Shown: piece by piece, positions 15,556 to 24,400 of the stretch
How positions within the stretch are numbered: the stretch's first letter is position 1
Layout: each line of letters begins with the position of its first letter
Assembly (NCBI GenBank): GCA_002317135.1
Contig: DCIX01000001.1
Coordinates: forward strand, 1 to 58,137
Length of the DNA stretch: 58,137 bases
Reading direction: 5' to 3'
From: Bacteroidales bacterium UBA1715
GTDB lineage: Bacteria > Bacteroidota > Bacteroidia > Bacteroidales > UBA1715
The notes under the pieces: generated by a model
The model's database searches: none
The model's input: the letters and a program-made list of their open reading frames with translations, nothing else
Told to the model about the DNA's origin: nothing
Made by a program: the position numbers and the translations under genes

Positions 15556-15912
15556 TTATTTCTCTTGTTCTGCATTGTAAAGAGCGATGTCGCCTCGTTC
15601 TCCTGTTCTGATTCTTATTGCGTCTTCGAGTGGAATGACGAAAATTCTACCATCGCCGACTTCTCCAGTCTGAGCTGCTTTAAGAATAGCATTTACTGTT
15701 TTTTCAGCATTTTTATCACGAACAATAACAGAGATTAATGTTCTTTCAATAGAACTTGTGTCGTAGGCAACGCCACGGTAAATTCTTGCCTGGCGAGTTT
15801 TTCCTACGCCTCGTACATCATAGTACGAAAACCATTCGATGTCTGCAGCGAGGAGTGATTCCTTTACGTCCTCGAATTTCGTTTTACGAATAATTGCTTC
15901 AATCTTTTTCAT
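15556..15912 (-). CDS. glnK: PII nitrogen-regulatory protein (GlnB/GlnK family)
   Basis: PII senses 2-oxoglutarate, ATP and ADP and gates the adjacent ammonium transporter. The 118-residue protein has the 'M-K-K-I-E-A-I-I-R' start and a T-loop carrying 'Y-R-G-V-A-Y' with tyrosine 50 at the usual uridylylation position. The C-terminal signature is 'V-G-D-G-R-I-F-V-I-P-L-E-D-A-I-R-I-R-T-G'. The T-loop flank 'V-R-G-V-G-K-T-R-Q-A-R' differs from the enterobacterial form, as in other Bacteroidota. Position next to amt supports a GlnK role. It lies between the porin (24 nt) and amt genes. Confidence 0.95.
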   Translation of the reverse strand: MKKIEAIIRKTKFEDVKESLLAADIEWFSYYDVRGVGKTRQARIYRGVAYDTSSIERTLISVIVRDKNAEKTVNAILKAAQTGEVGDGRIFVIPLEDAIRIRTGERGDIALYNAEQEK

Positions 15913-15936
15913 AACTACATATATTTAAGTTACACA

Positions 15937-16656
15937 TTAAAAACTAAATCCTACTAAAATATATCCGCCTTCTGATGTTGGATTCCATACTGCTTGTGAG
16001 TACATTCCTAAATCAAATTCGTCAGATATTTTAAGTGTTTTTGTTGCTTTTAGACTGACATTTGAAAGAGAGAATCCGTCAACTTCTGCGTAGAAATCTG
16101 TCTTCCAAGGAACGAATCCCAAACCTGCTTCCCAGTCTAAGCCGCCGAATTCGAATGGTGCAGCAAGTTCAAAATATGATGAATATGCGTCTTTACCATC
16201 CTTTGTTCCCATTGCTCCTGCAAAGTTTGTGTACCAGTTCAATGAAAGAAATCCGAAGTCATATCCGATTTGACCTTCAAATACGTGAGCAGTAACATCT
16301 TTTCCGTAGTGGAAATATTGATTTATTGCTCCAGGAAATGCGAACCAATAATCTGTAATAGAAACGCTGAATCCACCGATACCATAACCTAAGGTAAGAT
16401 CGAATTCTTTAGTGTCGTTTCCGTCGATACCTACAGAACCCCATCCAGAAAGAGATAGACCTGCATATTCCATTGAAATAGAAGGTTGTAGGCTTACGCC
16501 GCCAAGATTTTGACCACGCCATATATAACTGCTTACTAAATCGCCTCCAATGCTTGTTGTAAATTTAGACTCTGAAGATTCTTGAGCCATTACGCTGCTG
16601 AAACTAACACATCCTAGTGTGCAAGCCAACAATATTGTTTTAAAAATTGATTTCAT
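15937..16656 (-). CDS. TorF/Gcw_chp-like putative outer-membrane porin
   Basis: The 239-residue protein has a signal peptide (cleaved near S-V-M-A-Q). The mature start is typical of the TorF (Gcw_chp) putative porin family: 'S-I-G-G-D-L-V-S-S-Y-I-W-R-G-Q-N-L-G-G' followed by 'L-Q-P-S-I-S'. Alternating strands with many tyrosine, tryptophan and glycine residues fill the barrel, and the last residue is phenylalanine (V-G-F-S-F), the outer-membrane sorting signature. As first gene of the porin-PII-Amt operon it may let ammonium or small nitrogen compounds through the outer membrane. That substrate is inferred from context. Confidence 0.75.
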   Translation of the reverse strand: MKSIFKTILLACTLGCVSFSSVMAQESSESKFTTSIGGDLVSSYIWRGQNLGGVSLQPSISMEYAGLSLSGWGSVGIDGNDTKEFDLTLGYGIGGFSVSITDYWFAFPGAINQYFHYGKDVTAHVFEGQIGYDFGFLSLNWYTNFAGAMGTKDGKDAYSSYFELAAPFEFGGLDWEAGLGFVPWKTDFYAEVDGFSLSNVSLKATKTLKISDEFDLGMYSQAVWNPTSEGGYILVGFSF

Positions 16657-16657
16657 A

Positions 16658-16745
16658 CCGTTTGTTGTTTTTTTTTGTTTACCGTTTGTTTTTTAGATGA
16701 GAATGTTGAATTTGGTGCACCTTCATTCAACTGCGTTTGTTTTTT
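16658..16745 (-). repeat. A-rich AACAAACG repeats in the porin leader
   Basis: On the minus strand AACAAACG occurs at about 16658-16666, 16682-16690 and 16733-16741, each next to an A-run. The promoter-proximal copy lies in the middle of a leader of about 180 nt and the last copy touches the ATG. The two gene-proximal copies share the extended form AACAAACGGTA. Confidence 0.55.
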
Positions 16746-16843
16746 TTGATAAGATTTACTTCACTCCCTTGGGAGTGTTCTGATTTGTAAGCGTATATGT
16801 CATTTTTCCTAACAGTTTCATTGTTTATTTCCTTTTGACACTG

Positions 16844-16851
16844 CAAACATA
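16844..16851 (-). promoter_or_regulatory. -7 promoter box for the porin-PII-Amt operon
   Basis: The minus strand reads TATGTTTG, a match to TAnnTTTG, followed by a leader of about 180 nt. Bases 16852-17026 to the right are AT-rich and hold nothing else I can name. Confidence 0.5.
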
Positions 16852-17026
16852 AATCAAATTTTTAAAATATAATTACAATTTGTAAGAAAAATTAATAAAA
16901 AAGTTAAAAATTATAGGTTTTGTATCAAATTCGGCTTTTGATTTGAAATTTAATTGCCGTTTTATCCGATAAATTGTTCCAGTTTGCTCTTGTTTTATTA
17001 GGATGTACTTTTTATTACTTTTTTTA

Positions 17027-17055
17027 TTTGTTTAGAAAAAAAAGAAATACTTTTG
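17027..17055 (+). promoter_or_regulatory. Promoter of the thiamine operon
   Basis: TTTG at 17027-17030 and TACTTTTG at 17048-17055 (17-nt spacing) precede the riboswitch by about 10 nt. Confidence 0.55.
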
Positions 17056-17065
17056 CTTTATCGAA

Positions 17066-17173
17066 CATCAAAAGGGTGCTCTAAAGAGCTGAGATTATAC
17101 CTTCGAACCTGATGTAGTTAGTACTGCCGTAGGGATTGATTCGTATGTTGCAAAGTGTATAAAGGTTTTGATG
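17066..17173 (+). promoter_or_regulatory. TPP riboswitch (THI element) with a possible alternative P1 pairing
   Basis: The conserved core is clear: AGGGTGCTCTAAAGAGCTGA (17073-17092), then ACCTTCGAACCTGATG (17100-17115), and GCCGTAGGGA (17126-17135). The aptamer P1 can form between ATCAA (17067-17071) and TTGAT (17136-17140). The same 5' strand, extended to CATCAAAA (17066-17073), is also fully complementary to TTTTGATG at 17166-17173. This suggests the competing pairing of an expression platform. About 200 nt of leader follow before thiS and contain several very short start-stop frames. Confidence 0.93.
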
Positions 17174-17375
17174 TTTTCTGAACCTTTGAATCTATGAGTA
17201 CTTCTTTTGTTGAATTGTTGGATAATAGGCAAAAGTTATAGTATGATCGATTTTTTCAATTTTAATTTGTTGCTTGTGCGTAAATGCGTATGTGTTTTTG
17301 AAATACGTTCGTTTGTCTGTTGCTACAATCTTGGTGATAATACATTTACGATATAATACATGTATTGATTTCGGT

Positions 17376-17573
17376 ATGGAAATAACAGTTAATAATAAAA
17401 AAGTAATAACAACAGCGAAAAATCTGGAAGAGTTGGCATTGGAACTAGATTTACCTAAAAAAGGTGTTGCTATTGCTGTGGAAAAAAAGATGGTGCCTAG
17501 TGCAGAATGGTCTACAACATCAATACAGGACGGCGTCAGTATAATAATTATTAAAGCAGTTTGTGGAGGATGA
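17376..17573 (+). CDS. thiS: Sulfur carrier protein ThiS
   Basis: ThiS carries sulfur as a C-terminal thiocarboxylate for thiazole formation. Starting at ATG 17376 gives a 65-residue ubiquitin-fold protein that ends in the required Gly-Gly after 'I-K-A-V-C'. An earlier in-frame start at 17274 would add a poorly conserved extension and is rejected. It is the first gene of the riboswitch-controlled operon, and its stop overlaps the thiE start (ATGA). Confidence 0.93.
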   Translation: MEITVNNKKVITTAKNLEELALELDLPKKGVAIAVEKKMVPSAEWSTTSIQDGVSIIIIKAVCGG

Positions 17574-18181
17574 TACAGTTTATTTCACATTATACATTGG
17601 AGTATTCGTATTTGGATGGTATCCGTATGGCGCTTGAAGGCGGTTGCAAATGGGTGCAGTTACGAATGAAAGATGCTCCTGCCGAAGAAATTCTTCAAGT
17701 TGGCCGAGAGGTTAGAATGCTGTGTGATAAGTATCAGGCTACATTTATATTGGATGATCATGTAGAGTTGGTTAAAGAACTGTCTGCTGATGGGGTTCAT
17801 CTAGGAAAAAAAGATATGCCGGTAGAACAAGCTCGGAAGATTTTGGGTGATGATTATATTATAGGTGGAACTGCCAACACATTTGATGATGTGCAAATGC
17901 ATTATAATGCGTCGGCAAATTATATAGGATGTGGACCATTTCGTTTTACAACAACAAAAAAAGGATTGGCTCCAGTGCTAGGCTTAGATGGTTATACGGA
18001 CATAGTTAATAAAATGAAAACTTCAGGTATACAAATCCCTATTGTTGCAATTGGCGGAATAACAGCGGAGGATATTCCTTCGATTATGAATACTGGTGTG
18101 ACAGGTATTGCAATTTCTGGAAGTGTATTGAGGGCTAATAATCCGGTTGAAGAGATGCGAAAATTAATAAAAATGATATAG
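17570..18181 (+). CDS. thiE: Thiamine-phosphate synthase ThiE
   Basis: ThiE joins HMP-pyrophosphate and thiazole phosphate to give thiamine phosphate. The ATG at 17570 overlaps the thiS stop and gives 203 residues. Motifs are 'V-Q-L-R-M-K-D' near residue 30 (pyrophosphate-binding), 'G-V-H-L-G-K-K-D' near 80, 'G-G-T-A-N-T' and 'Y-I-G-C-G-P-F-R-F-T-T-T-K' around 120-130, and 'I-V-A-I-G-G-I' near 160. All are as expected in an active ThiE. A paralogue lies at the end of the operon. Confidence 0.95.
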   Translation: MIQFISHYTLEYSYLDGIRMALEGGCKWVQLRMKDAPAEEILQVGREVRMLCDKYQATFILDDHVELVKELSADGVHLGKKDMPVEQARKILGDDYIIGGTANTFDDVQMHYNASANYIGCGPFRFTTTKKGLAPVLGLDGYTDIVNKMKTSGIQIPIVAIGGITAEDIPSIMNTGVTGIAISGSVLRANNPVEEMRKLIKMI

Positions 18182-18186
18182 AAACG

Positions 18187-18960
18187 ATGAGTAACTTAAT
18201 TATTGCAGGAAGAGAGTTTAGTTCCCGTTTATTCTTAGGAACTGGAAAATTTAATAATAATGATTTGATGACGCGTGCTATCGAAGCTTCACAGACTGAA
18301 ATGGTGACGGTAGCAATGAAGCGTATTGAGTTGGGTGATGCTCATGATGAACTTCTTACTCATATAACTCAGAATCCAAATATTCAATTGTTGCCTAATA
18401 CAAGTGGCGTGAGAAATGCAGAAGAGGCCGTGTTTGCTGCACAGATGGCTCGTGAAGCTTTTGGTACAAATTGGTTGAAGTTGGAAATCCATCCCGATCC
18501 TCGTTATTTGTTACCTGATTCTGTTGAAACACTAAAGGCTACAGAAAAATTAGTAAAACTTGGTTTTGTGGTTCTTCCATATTGTCAGGCAGATCCAACT
18601 CTTTGTAAACATTTAGAAGAGGCTGGTGCGGCTACTGTTATGCCTTTGGCTGCTCCTATAGGAACCAATAAGGGCCTACGCATGAAGGATTTCTTGCAGA
18701 TTATTATAGAACAAGCTACTGTTCCTGTTGTCGTTGATGCAGGTATTGGTGCACCTAGTCATGCTGCAGAAGCTATGGAAATGGGTGCAGATTGTTGCTT
18801 GGTAAACACTGCTATAGCTGTTGCAGGTGATCCTGTACAAATGGCTGATGCGTTCAGACAAGCTGTTATTGCAGGTCGATTGGCTTACGAAGCTGGATTA
18901 GGTGCTGTTTCAAATAGTGCAGAGGCAAGTTCTCCTCTTACTGCTTTCTTGGATATGTAA
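18187..18960 (+). CDS. thiG: Thiazole synthase ThiG
   Basis: ThiG makes the thiazole phosphate ring from deoxyxylulose-5-phosphate, ThiS-thiocarboxylate and dehydroglycine. The 257-residue TIM barrel contains the Schiff-base lysine in 'N-W-L-K-L-E-I' (K98). Also present are 'L-P-N-T-S-G-V-R', 'V-L-P-Y-C-Q-A-D-P', 'P-L-A-A-P-I-G-T-N-K-G' and the phosphate loop 'V-D-A-G-I-G-A-P-S-H-A'. It is 5 nt after thiE. The sequence is complete. Confidence 0.96.
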   Translation: MSNLIIAGREFSSRLFLGTGKFNNNDLMTRAIEASQTEMVTVAMKRIELGDAHDELLTHITQNPNIQLLPNTSGVRNAEEAVFAAQMAREAFGTNWLKLEIHPDPRYLLPDSVETLKATEKLVKLGFVVLPYCQADPTLCKHLEEAGAATVMPLAAPIGTNKGLRMKDFLQIIIEQATVPVVVDAGIGAPSHAAEAMEMGADCCLVNTAIAVAGDPVQMADAFRQAVIAGRLAYEAGLGAVSNSAEASSPLTAFLDM

Positions 18961-18990
18961 TAATCCATTGTAAATTCCTATTGTGTCGCT

Positions 18991-19695
18991 ATGGATCTTA
19001 ATGCTGAAGAACGATATAGTCGTCAGATATTGCTTTCGGAGATAGGAAAGGAAGGACAAAAAAAACTAGCGGAAGCTAAGGTTTTGATAGTCGGCGTTGG
19101 CGGTTTAGGTTCTCCTATTGCTTTATATTTAGCTGGTGCGGGAGTAGGAACTATCGGTGTCGTTGATGACGATGTTGTGAGTCTTACAAATTTGCATAGA
19201 CAGGTGTTGTATGATGAACATCAAATAGGGCAGTCTAAAGCAATATGTGCATGTGAACGATTGCAGAACATGAATTCTTCTATTACCGTTTGTGCTTATC
19301 AGGAACGGCTTTCTTCAGAAAATGCTCATCGCTTGATTTCTGGGTATGACATTATTGTAGATGGAACGGATAATTTCGCAGTTCGTTATGTTATTAGTGA
19401 TACTTGTAAATTGTTGGGAAAAACATACGTTTACGGTGCGATTTGTGGTTTGGAAGGACAAGTTGCAGTATTAAATAAAGGTAAGGCAACCTATAGGACT
19501 TTGTTTCCGAACGAAACAGAAACGATGACAATGGCTCATCCTGGGAAACAAGTTGTAGGTGTAACCCCGGCAGTGGTAGGTAGTGTTGAAGCATCTCAAG
19601 TGCTTCAACTTATATGTGGTTATGGTAATCCTTTAATAGATAAACTTTGGACGATTGATTTAAATACGCTTCAATCGTTCGTTATAGATTTATAA
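18991..19695 (+). CDS. thiF: ThiF-type sulfur-carrier adenylyltransferase, without zinc cysteines
   Basis: ThiF activates the ThiS C-terminus by adenylation. The 234-residue E1-like protein has the ATP-binding 'G-V-G-G-L-G-S-P-I-A' loop, the 'N-L-H-R-Q-V-L' motif with the conserved arginine, and 'D-G-T-D-N-F-A-V-R-Y'. The two CxxC zinc pairs of MoeB/ThiF are missing: the usual C-Y-R-C-L position reads 'T-Y-R-T-L-F', and the later pair is absent. The adenylation site itself is intact. Its place between thiG and thiH makes ThiS the expected partner. Confidence 0.88.
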   Translation: MDLNAEERYSRQILLSEIGKEGQKKLAEAKVLIVGVGGLGSPIALYLAGAGVGTIGVVDDDVVSLTNLHRQVLYDEHQIGQSKAICACERLQNMNSSITVCAYQERLSSENAHRLISGYDIIVDGTDNFAVRYVISDTCKLLGKTYVYGAICGLEGQVAVLNKGKATYRTLFPNETETMTMAHPGKQVVGVTPAVVGSVEASQVLQLICGYGNPLIDKLWTIDLNTLQSFVIDL

Positions 19696-19697
19696 AT

Positions 19698-20828
19698 ATG
19701 TTTAGTGACGAATTAAAAAAAATTAGTTGGGAAGAAACAACAGAGCGCATTGCAAATATGACAGATAGTGATGTGCGTAGAGCTTTGTCGAAGGAACGTT
19801 GTGATGTCGCAGATTTTATGGCCTTATTATCGCCTGCGGCAGAACCATATTTAGAGGTTATGGCTCGTTTGTCTCGCAAATATACAGAAGAACGATTCGG
19901 TAAAACAATGTCAATGTTTATACCATTGTATATAACAAATTCATGTAGTAATTCTTGTGTATATTGTGGTTTTCATCGCGAAAACCCAATGGCTCGTACA
20001 ATATTGACACCAGAGCAAATTGAAAATGAATACCGTGCGATAAAGTCGTTGGCTCCATTTGAAAATATACTTCTTGTAACAGGAGAAAATCCTGCAAAGG
20101 CTGGTGTCCCTTATATTGCGAATGCTATAGATATTGCAAAGAAATATTTTTCTAATATAAAGATAGAGGTGATGCCTCTTTCTGCCGAAGACTATAAGGA
20201 ATTAACTCGTCATGGTATGAATGGGGTTGTTTGTTTTCAGGAGACATATCGTCATGAAAATTATAAATTGTATCATCCTCGCGGAATGAAGTCTAAGTTT
20301 GAATGGAGATGTGATGGCTTTGATCGTATGGGACAGGCTGGTGTGCATTCTATTGGCATGGGTGTGTTGATTGGTTTGGAGAAAGATTGGCGTACAGATG
20401 TAACAATGATGGCATACCATCTTCGTTATTTACAGAAACATTATTGGAAAACAAAATACTCGGTGAATTTCCCTCGTATGCGTCCTGCGCAAAATGAAGG
20501 TTTTAATCCGAATTGTTATATGACAGATCGTGAACTTGCTCAGGTTACATTTGCAATGCGAATTTTTGATCATGATGTAGATATTTCTTATTCAACTCGT
20601 GAGCCTGCTTATATTCGTGATAATATGTGTACGTTGGGTGTTACAACTATGTCGGCAGAGTCAAAAGTAAATCCGGGTGGGTATCATACATATCCTCAAG
20701 CTTTGGAACAATTCACGGTGTCGGATGAACGTTCTGCCAAAACTATAAATCAACGTTTGAAAGAATTAGGACGAGAACCGGTTTGGAAAGATTGGGATGC
20801 TTCTTTCGATAGTATTTATATTTCATAG
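19698..20828 (+). CDS. thiH: 2-iminoacetate synthase ThiH (radical SAM)
   Basis: ThiH splits tyrosine to dehydroglycine for the thiazole ring. The 376-residue protein has the radical-SAM cluster motif C83-x3-C87-x2-C90 ('C-S-N-S-C-V-Y-C'), followed by the 'G-F-H-R-E-N' stretch. The C-terminal ThiH/BATS part includes 'S-A-E-S-K-V-N-P-G-G'. ThiH in place of the glycine oxidase ThiO implies anaerobic thiazole synthesis. It starts 2 nt after thiF. Confidence 0.95.
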   Translation: MFSDELKKISWEETTERIANMTDSDVRRALSKERCDVADFMALLSPAAEPYLEVMARLSRKYTEERFGKTMSMFIPLYITNSCSNSCVYCGFHRENPMARTILTPEQIENEYRAIKSLAPFENILLVTGENPAKAGVPYIANAIDIAKKYFSNIKIEVMPLSAEDYKELTRHGMNGVVCFQETYRHENYKLYHPRGMKSKFEWRCDGFDRMGQAGVHSIGMGVLIGLEKDWRTDVTMMAYHLRYLQKHYWKTKYSVNFPRMRPAQNEGFNPNCYMTDRELAQVTFAMRIFDHDVDISYSTREPAYIRDNMCTLGVTTMSAESKVNPGGYHTYPQALEQFTVSDERSAKTINQRLKELGREPVWKDWDASFDSIYIS

Positions 20829-20837
20829 TATAATTAC

Positions 20838-21461
20838 ATGCATATTGTTGTAATAACTCGTCCTGATTTCTTTGAGGAAGAAACATCTTTGGTGAATTTT
20901 TTATTCGCCAATGGTTTGGAACGTTTGCATCTTCGTAAACCGAATGCGACTAGTCAGGAAATAGCAAATTGGATAAAACAGATAGAATCGTCATATTTGG
21001 ATAGAATAGTCCTGCATGATCATCATGATCTTGCTCGATTATTCTCTTTAGGTGGAATACATTTAAATAAAAGAAATCCTACTGTACCAACTTGGTTTAA
21101 GGATGAGTGTGACAAAAGGGCATTTACCAAATCTTGTTCGTGCCATTCTATTCAGGAAGTGGAACAATATTCTTCTTTTTATAATTATGTGTTTCTTAGC
21201 CCTATTTTTGATAGTATTTCAAAAGAGGGCTATGGAGCAGCATTTTCGAAAACAGAATTGGAGCACGCTCGAGCACAGCATTTGTTGGGGAAAAATGTGT
21301 ATGCATTGGGTGGTGTGTCCATAGATCAACTTCCTATTGTTCGTGATCTAGGTTTTGCAGGCGTAGCTGTTTTGGGAGGATTTTGGGGTAAAGCCTGTTC
21401 TTTCTCGGAAAGAAATGTCTTGGTAGATAGATATAGTAAATTTCTTTCTTTGTTAGATTGA
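20838..21461 (+). CDS. ThiE paralogue (TenI-like thiazole tautomerase or second ThiE)
   Basis: The 207-residue TIM-barrel protein is homologous to ThiE but clearly diverged. It has 'L-H-L-R-K-P-N' where ThiE has V-Q-L-R-x-K-D, 'G-I-H-L-N-K-R-N-P', 'F-L-S-P-I-F-D-S-I-S-K-E-G-Y' in place of the phosphate loop, and 'A-L-G-G-V'. Loss of the aspartate and of the T-T-T-K loop argues against normal thiamine-phosphate synthase activity. The usual companion role in thi operons is TenI-type thiazole tautomerase. It closes the operon and abuts the convergent PKD gene with no spacer. Confidence 0.75.
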   Translation: MHIVVITRPDFFEEETSLVNFLFANGLERLHLRKPNATSQEIANWIKQIESSYLDRIVLHDHHDLARLFSLGGIHLNKRNPTVPTWFKDECDKRAFTKSCSCHSIQEVEQYSSFYNYVFLSPIFDSISKEGYGAAFSKTELEHARAQHLLGKNVYALGGVSIDQLPIVRDLGFAGVAVLGGFWGKACSFSERNVLVDRYSKFLSLLD

Positions 21462-24400
21462 TTAGCGTATTAAGGTAATATATCCCTTGGTGAAAATTTC
21501 TTCTCCTTTTGTATTTATCGCTTTTATTGTGTAAGCATAGGTGTCCATACCTTGTGGCTCACCTTTGAATGTACCGTCCCATCCAATATTCATATCGTTG
21601 CTTTCGAACACAACTTGTCCCCAACGGTTATATATTTTTATTTCGATAAATTCTCGTACGCCCCAACCGCGGACATAGGCTATGTCATTATGTCCATCGT
21701 TATTAGGAGAGAATGCTTCTGGCATTGCAATTTTTGTATCTAGTATAATGTTGAAATGTATTGTAGTATCTTCCGAAAAACATCCGAGACTGTCTGTCAT
21801 TGAAATAGTGTAGTTAATGAATTCAGGAAAGTCAAAACAGTCTTGTATAGTTCCGTTCCCGCAAGTTAAATCTATGTCAGGATTTGAACAATCCGTGCAC
21901 GAAATATATGTTGCCGGACTCCACGAATACGAAATGCCTTCTATTTCTGTTGTATTTAGATTATACATTTGTCCAACAATTAAATTGTTGGAAGTTGATT
22001 TTGCCTTGGTTGTTGTGCTATCGCTTGTGTAATAAATTAGCACAGAATCTGGTGCACCGTAATAATGTGGCTTTTGTTGTACATATACATAAATACTATC
22101 GGTGTTTTTACAATTTTTGTTGGACCAGCTTGTTACATATATATATTGTGATTTTTTTATTTTGATGTTGGTTTCTGATGCATTTGGAGCTGAAAATAAT
22201 TCGGTTGGTTTCCATTGAATACTATTGAAATCTCCAGTAGCTTTTGCGTTGATATTTTCGCCGAAGCAGATCGAAGAGTCGATGTCTATAGCAATTTCTG
22301 CGTACGGATAGCTCGTAATGTTTTTACGAATGGTATCGTTGCAAACACTCGAAGTAAGAGTTAGTGTGATTTGTTTTGTTTGATTTTCCTTGTTTATGGT
22401 GATTGTTGGATTTTTTTCGGTAGAGGTTGTTCCGTCTCCAAAATCCCATAGATACGAAGCCGGTTCGCTTGAGACAGATTTGTTTTCTAGTGTGACTGTA
22501 AATGGAACGCATCCCATTGTATCAAGGTCGTTTACTCCTCTTGAAAAATCTGCAATTACGGGATAAATGGTTATGTTAGCAGACAAATCTCGTGGTTTGC
22601 AACCTTCTGCATTTACTATGAATTGCACTTTGTAGGTATTGTTTTCAGTTTGTGCTAAAGCATTGTAGGCGTGAACAGTTACAGATTCTGATAGCGGGGT
22701 TGATTCGCCGTCACCGAATTCCCAATATGCATTATAACGATATAGATTTGCAGTATCTTTTAAATAGAAATGAATGTCTTCTCGTACGCATGCATGTTCT
22801 TTTTCTGCAATCATTTCTGCTTCGTATCCCGCTATAGGTATTGTTATGAATGTTGTTGTGTCCTCGCATCCCCAATAACTACTTTCGGTATGCAGATATA
22901 ATGCTTGGTCTCCATAATTGTCGAATGTAACAACTTGCAAATTTTTTTTGTTACTAATATAAACAGAATCGCCTCCGTCTATTTTCCACCATTTGAAATT
23001 CTGCATATTCATGTTGTAAATGGTGTTGTCGAGGTACACAATAAATTTCTGTCCAGGTTCTTTACATTGATCAGATTCGCGTATTTTAATTTTTGCCGCA
23101 ACGTCTTTTATGTCAATTATTTGTGTTGTTGTATCGGCACATTCGTTACCTTCTGGGCTTGTGCAGTAGGCAATGAGTTGTACGGTATAGGTTCTGTCAC
23201 TTTCTTTATCGTAATTGTGTGTAGTTGTATTGCTTGGATTTCCGTTGTTTGATTCGCTTGTTCCGTCTCCAAAATTCCATGAATAGTGCGTTAGGTCATT
23301 TACATAATCCGTTGAATTATTGTTTCTTACAAATGTTGCTTCGTGTCCAAGACAAACTTTGGGATTGGACACAATAAATTGGGAATTTGGAATAACTGGT
23401 TGTATGTAGTTATTGAACGAAGCCGTATCGCGACAGCCATGATCGTCAACAATAATAAGAGAAATTCGTTTGTTTGCTTTGCTTGTGTTTACGATTTGTA
23501 CTTCGGTTTGGTTTCCTTCGGTTATGAGTGTATCGCCGAGATTCCATATTCTTTTTACTATGGAATGTTCAGATTTTGATGTGTCGGTAAAGTTTGTTGT
23601 GAATGGAATACAATCGGCAAGTACATCTCCGAAAAATCCCGCGTGTGCTTCAAATACAGTAACAGGTTTCGTGATAATATCAGTACATCCATTTCCATCT
23701 TTGGCTTCGACGGTTACTGTTGTTATATCAGTTGTGTTAAAAATATACTTAGGGTAGTTCATTCCGTATTCGGTGCTGTAAATCGCGTCGTCGTGGTATC
23801 TGGCAAATACTACAGTGGTGTCTTTCCCGTGCCATTGATGTTTCCATGCCCATGAAACAACATCTTGATTGTTTTCTATATTTATATTGAATCTTGCGGT
23901 ATCTCCGAGGCACGGCTCATAACTCGTTAGTTCAAAATCTCCCGAAACATTTGTGACATGCGTTTGTATGCTGTCGCTCATATTACAGCCTGTTTCTGGA
24001 TTTTCGGCAGTTGCCATTATCCAGTAGAAACCTCGGCCTCCATAGGCGGAAAAATCTATATGAATCGAATCCTTATTTGTACTTTCTGGAATAGATTTCC
24101 AAATCGTACTATTGTCTCTTCTTATAAACCATTCCCAAGATGTTGCGCCATATTTCTTCTTAAATGTATAGTCGTAATCAAATGGGGTAGAGCAAGATGC
24201 AGGAGATGATTTTATGAAAATCATTGGTCCTTTTACATTTATTGCATCCAGGTCCTCGTATGTTATAGAACAACCATTGTCCGATGCGGTGAATGTTGGA
24301 ATATGACTTCCGATGGTGTCGGTAAAGGAAACTTCTGCCATTTCTTCTATTGGACTTTCTATTGATACGGTTGTGAAGATTGAAAATCCATTTATTTCTA

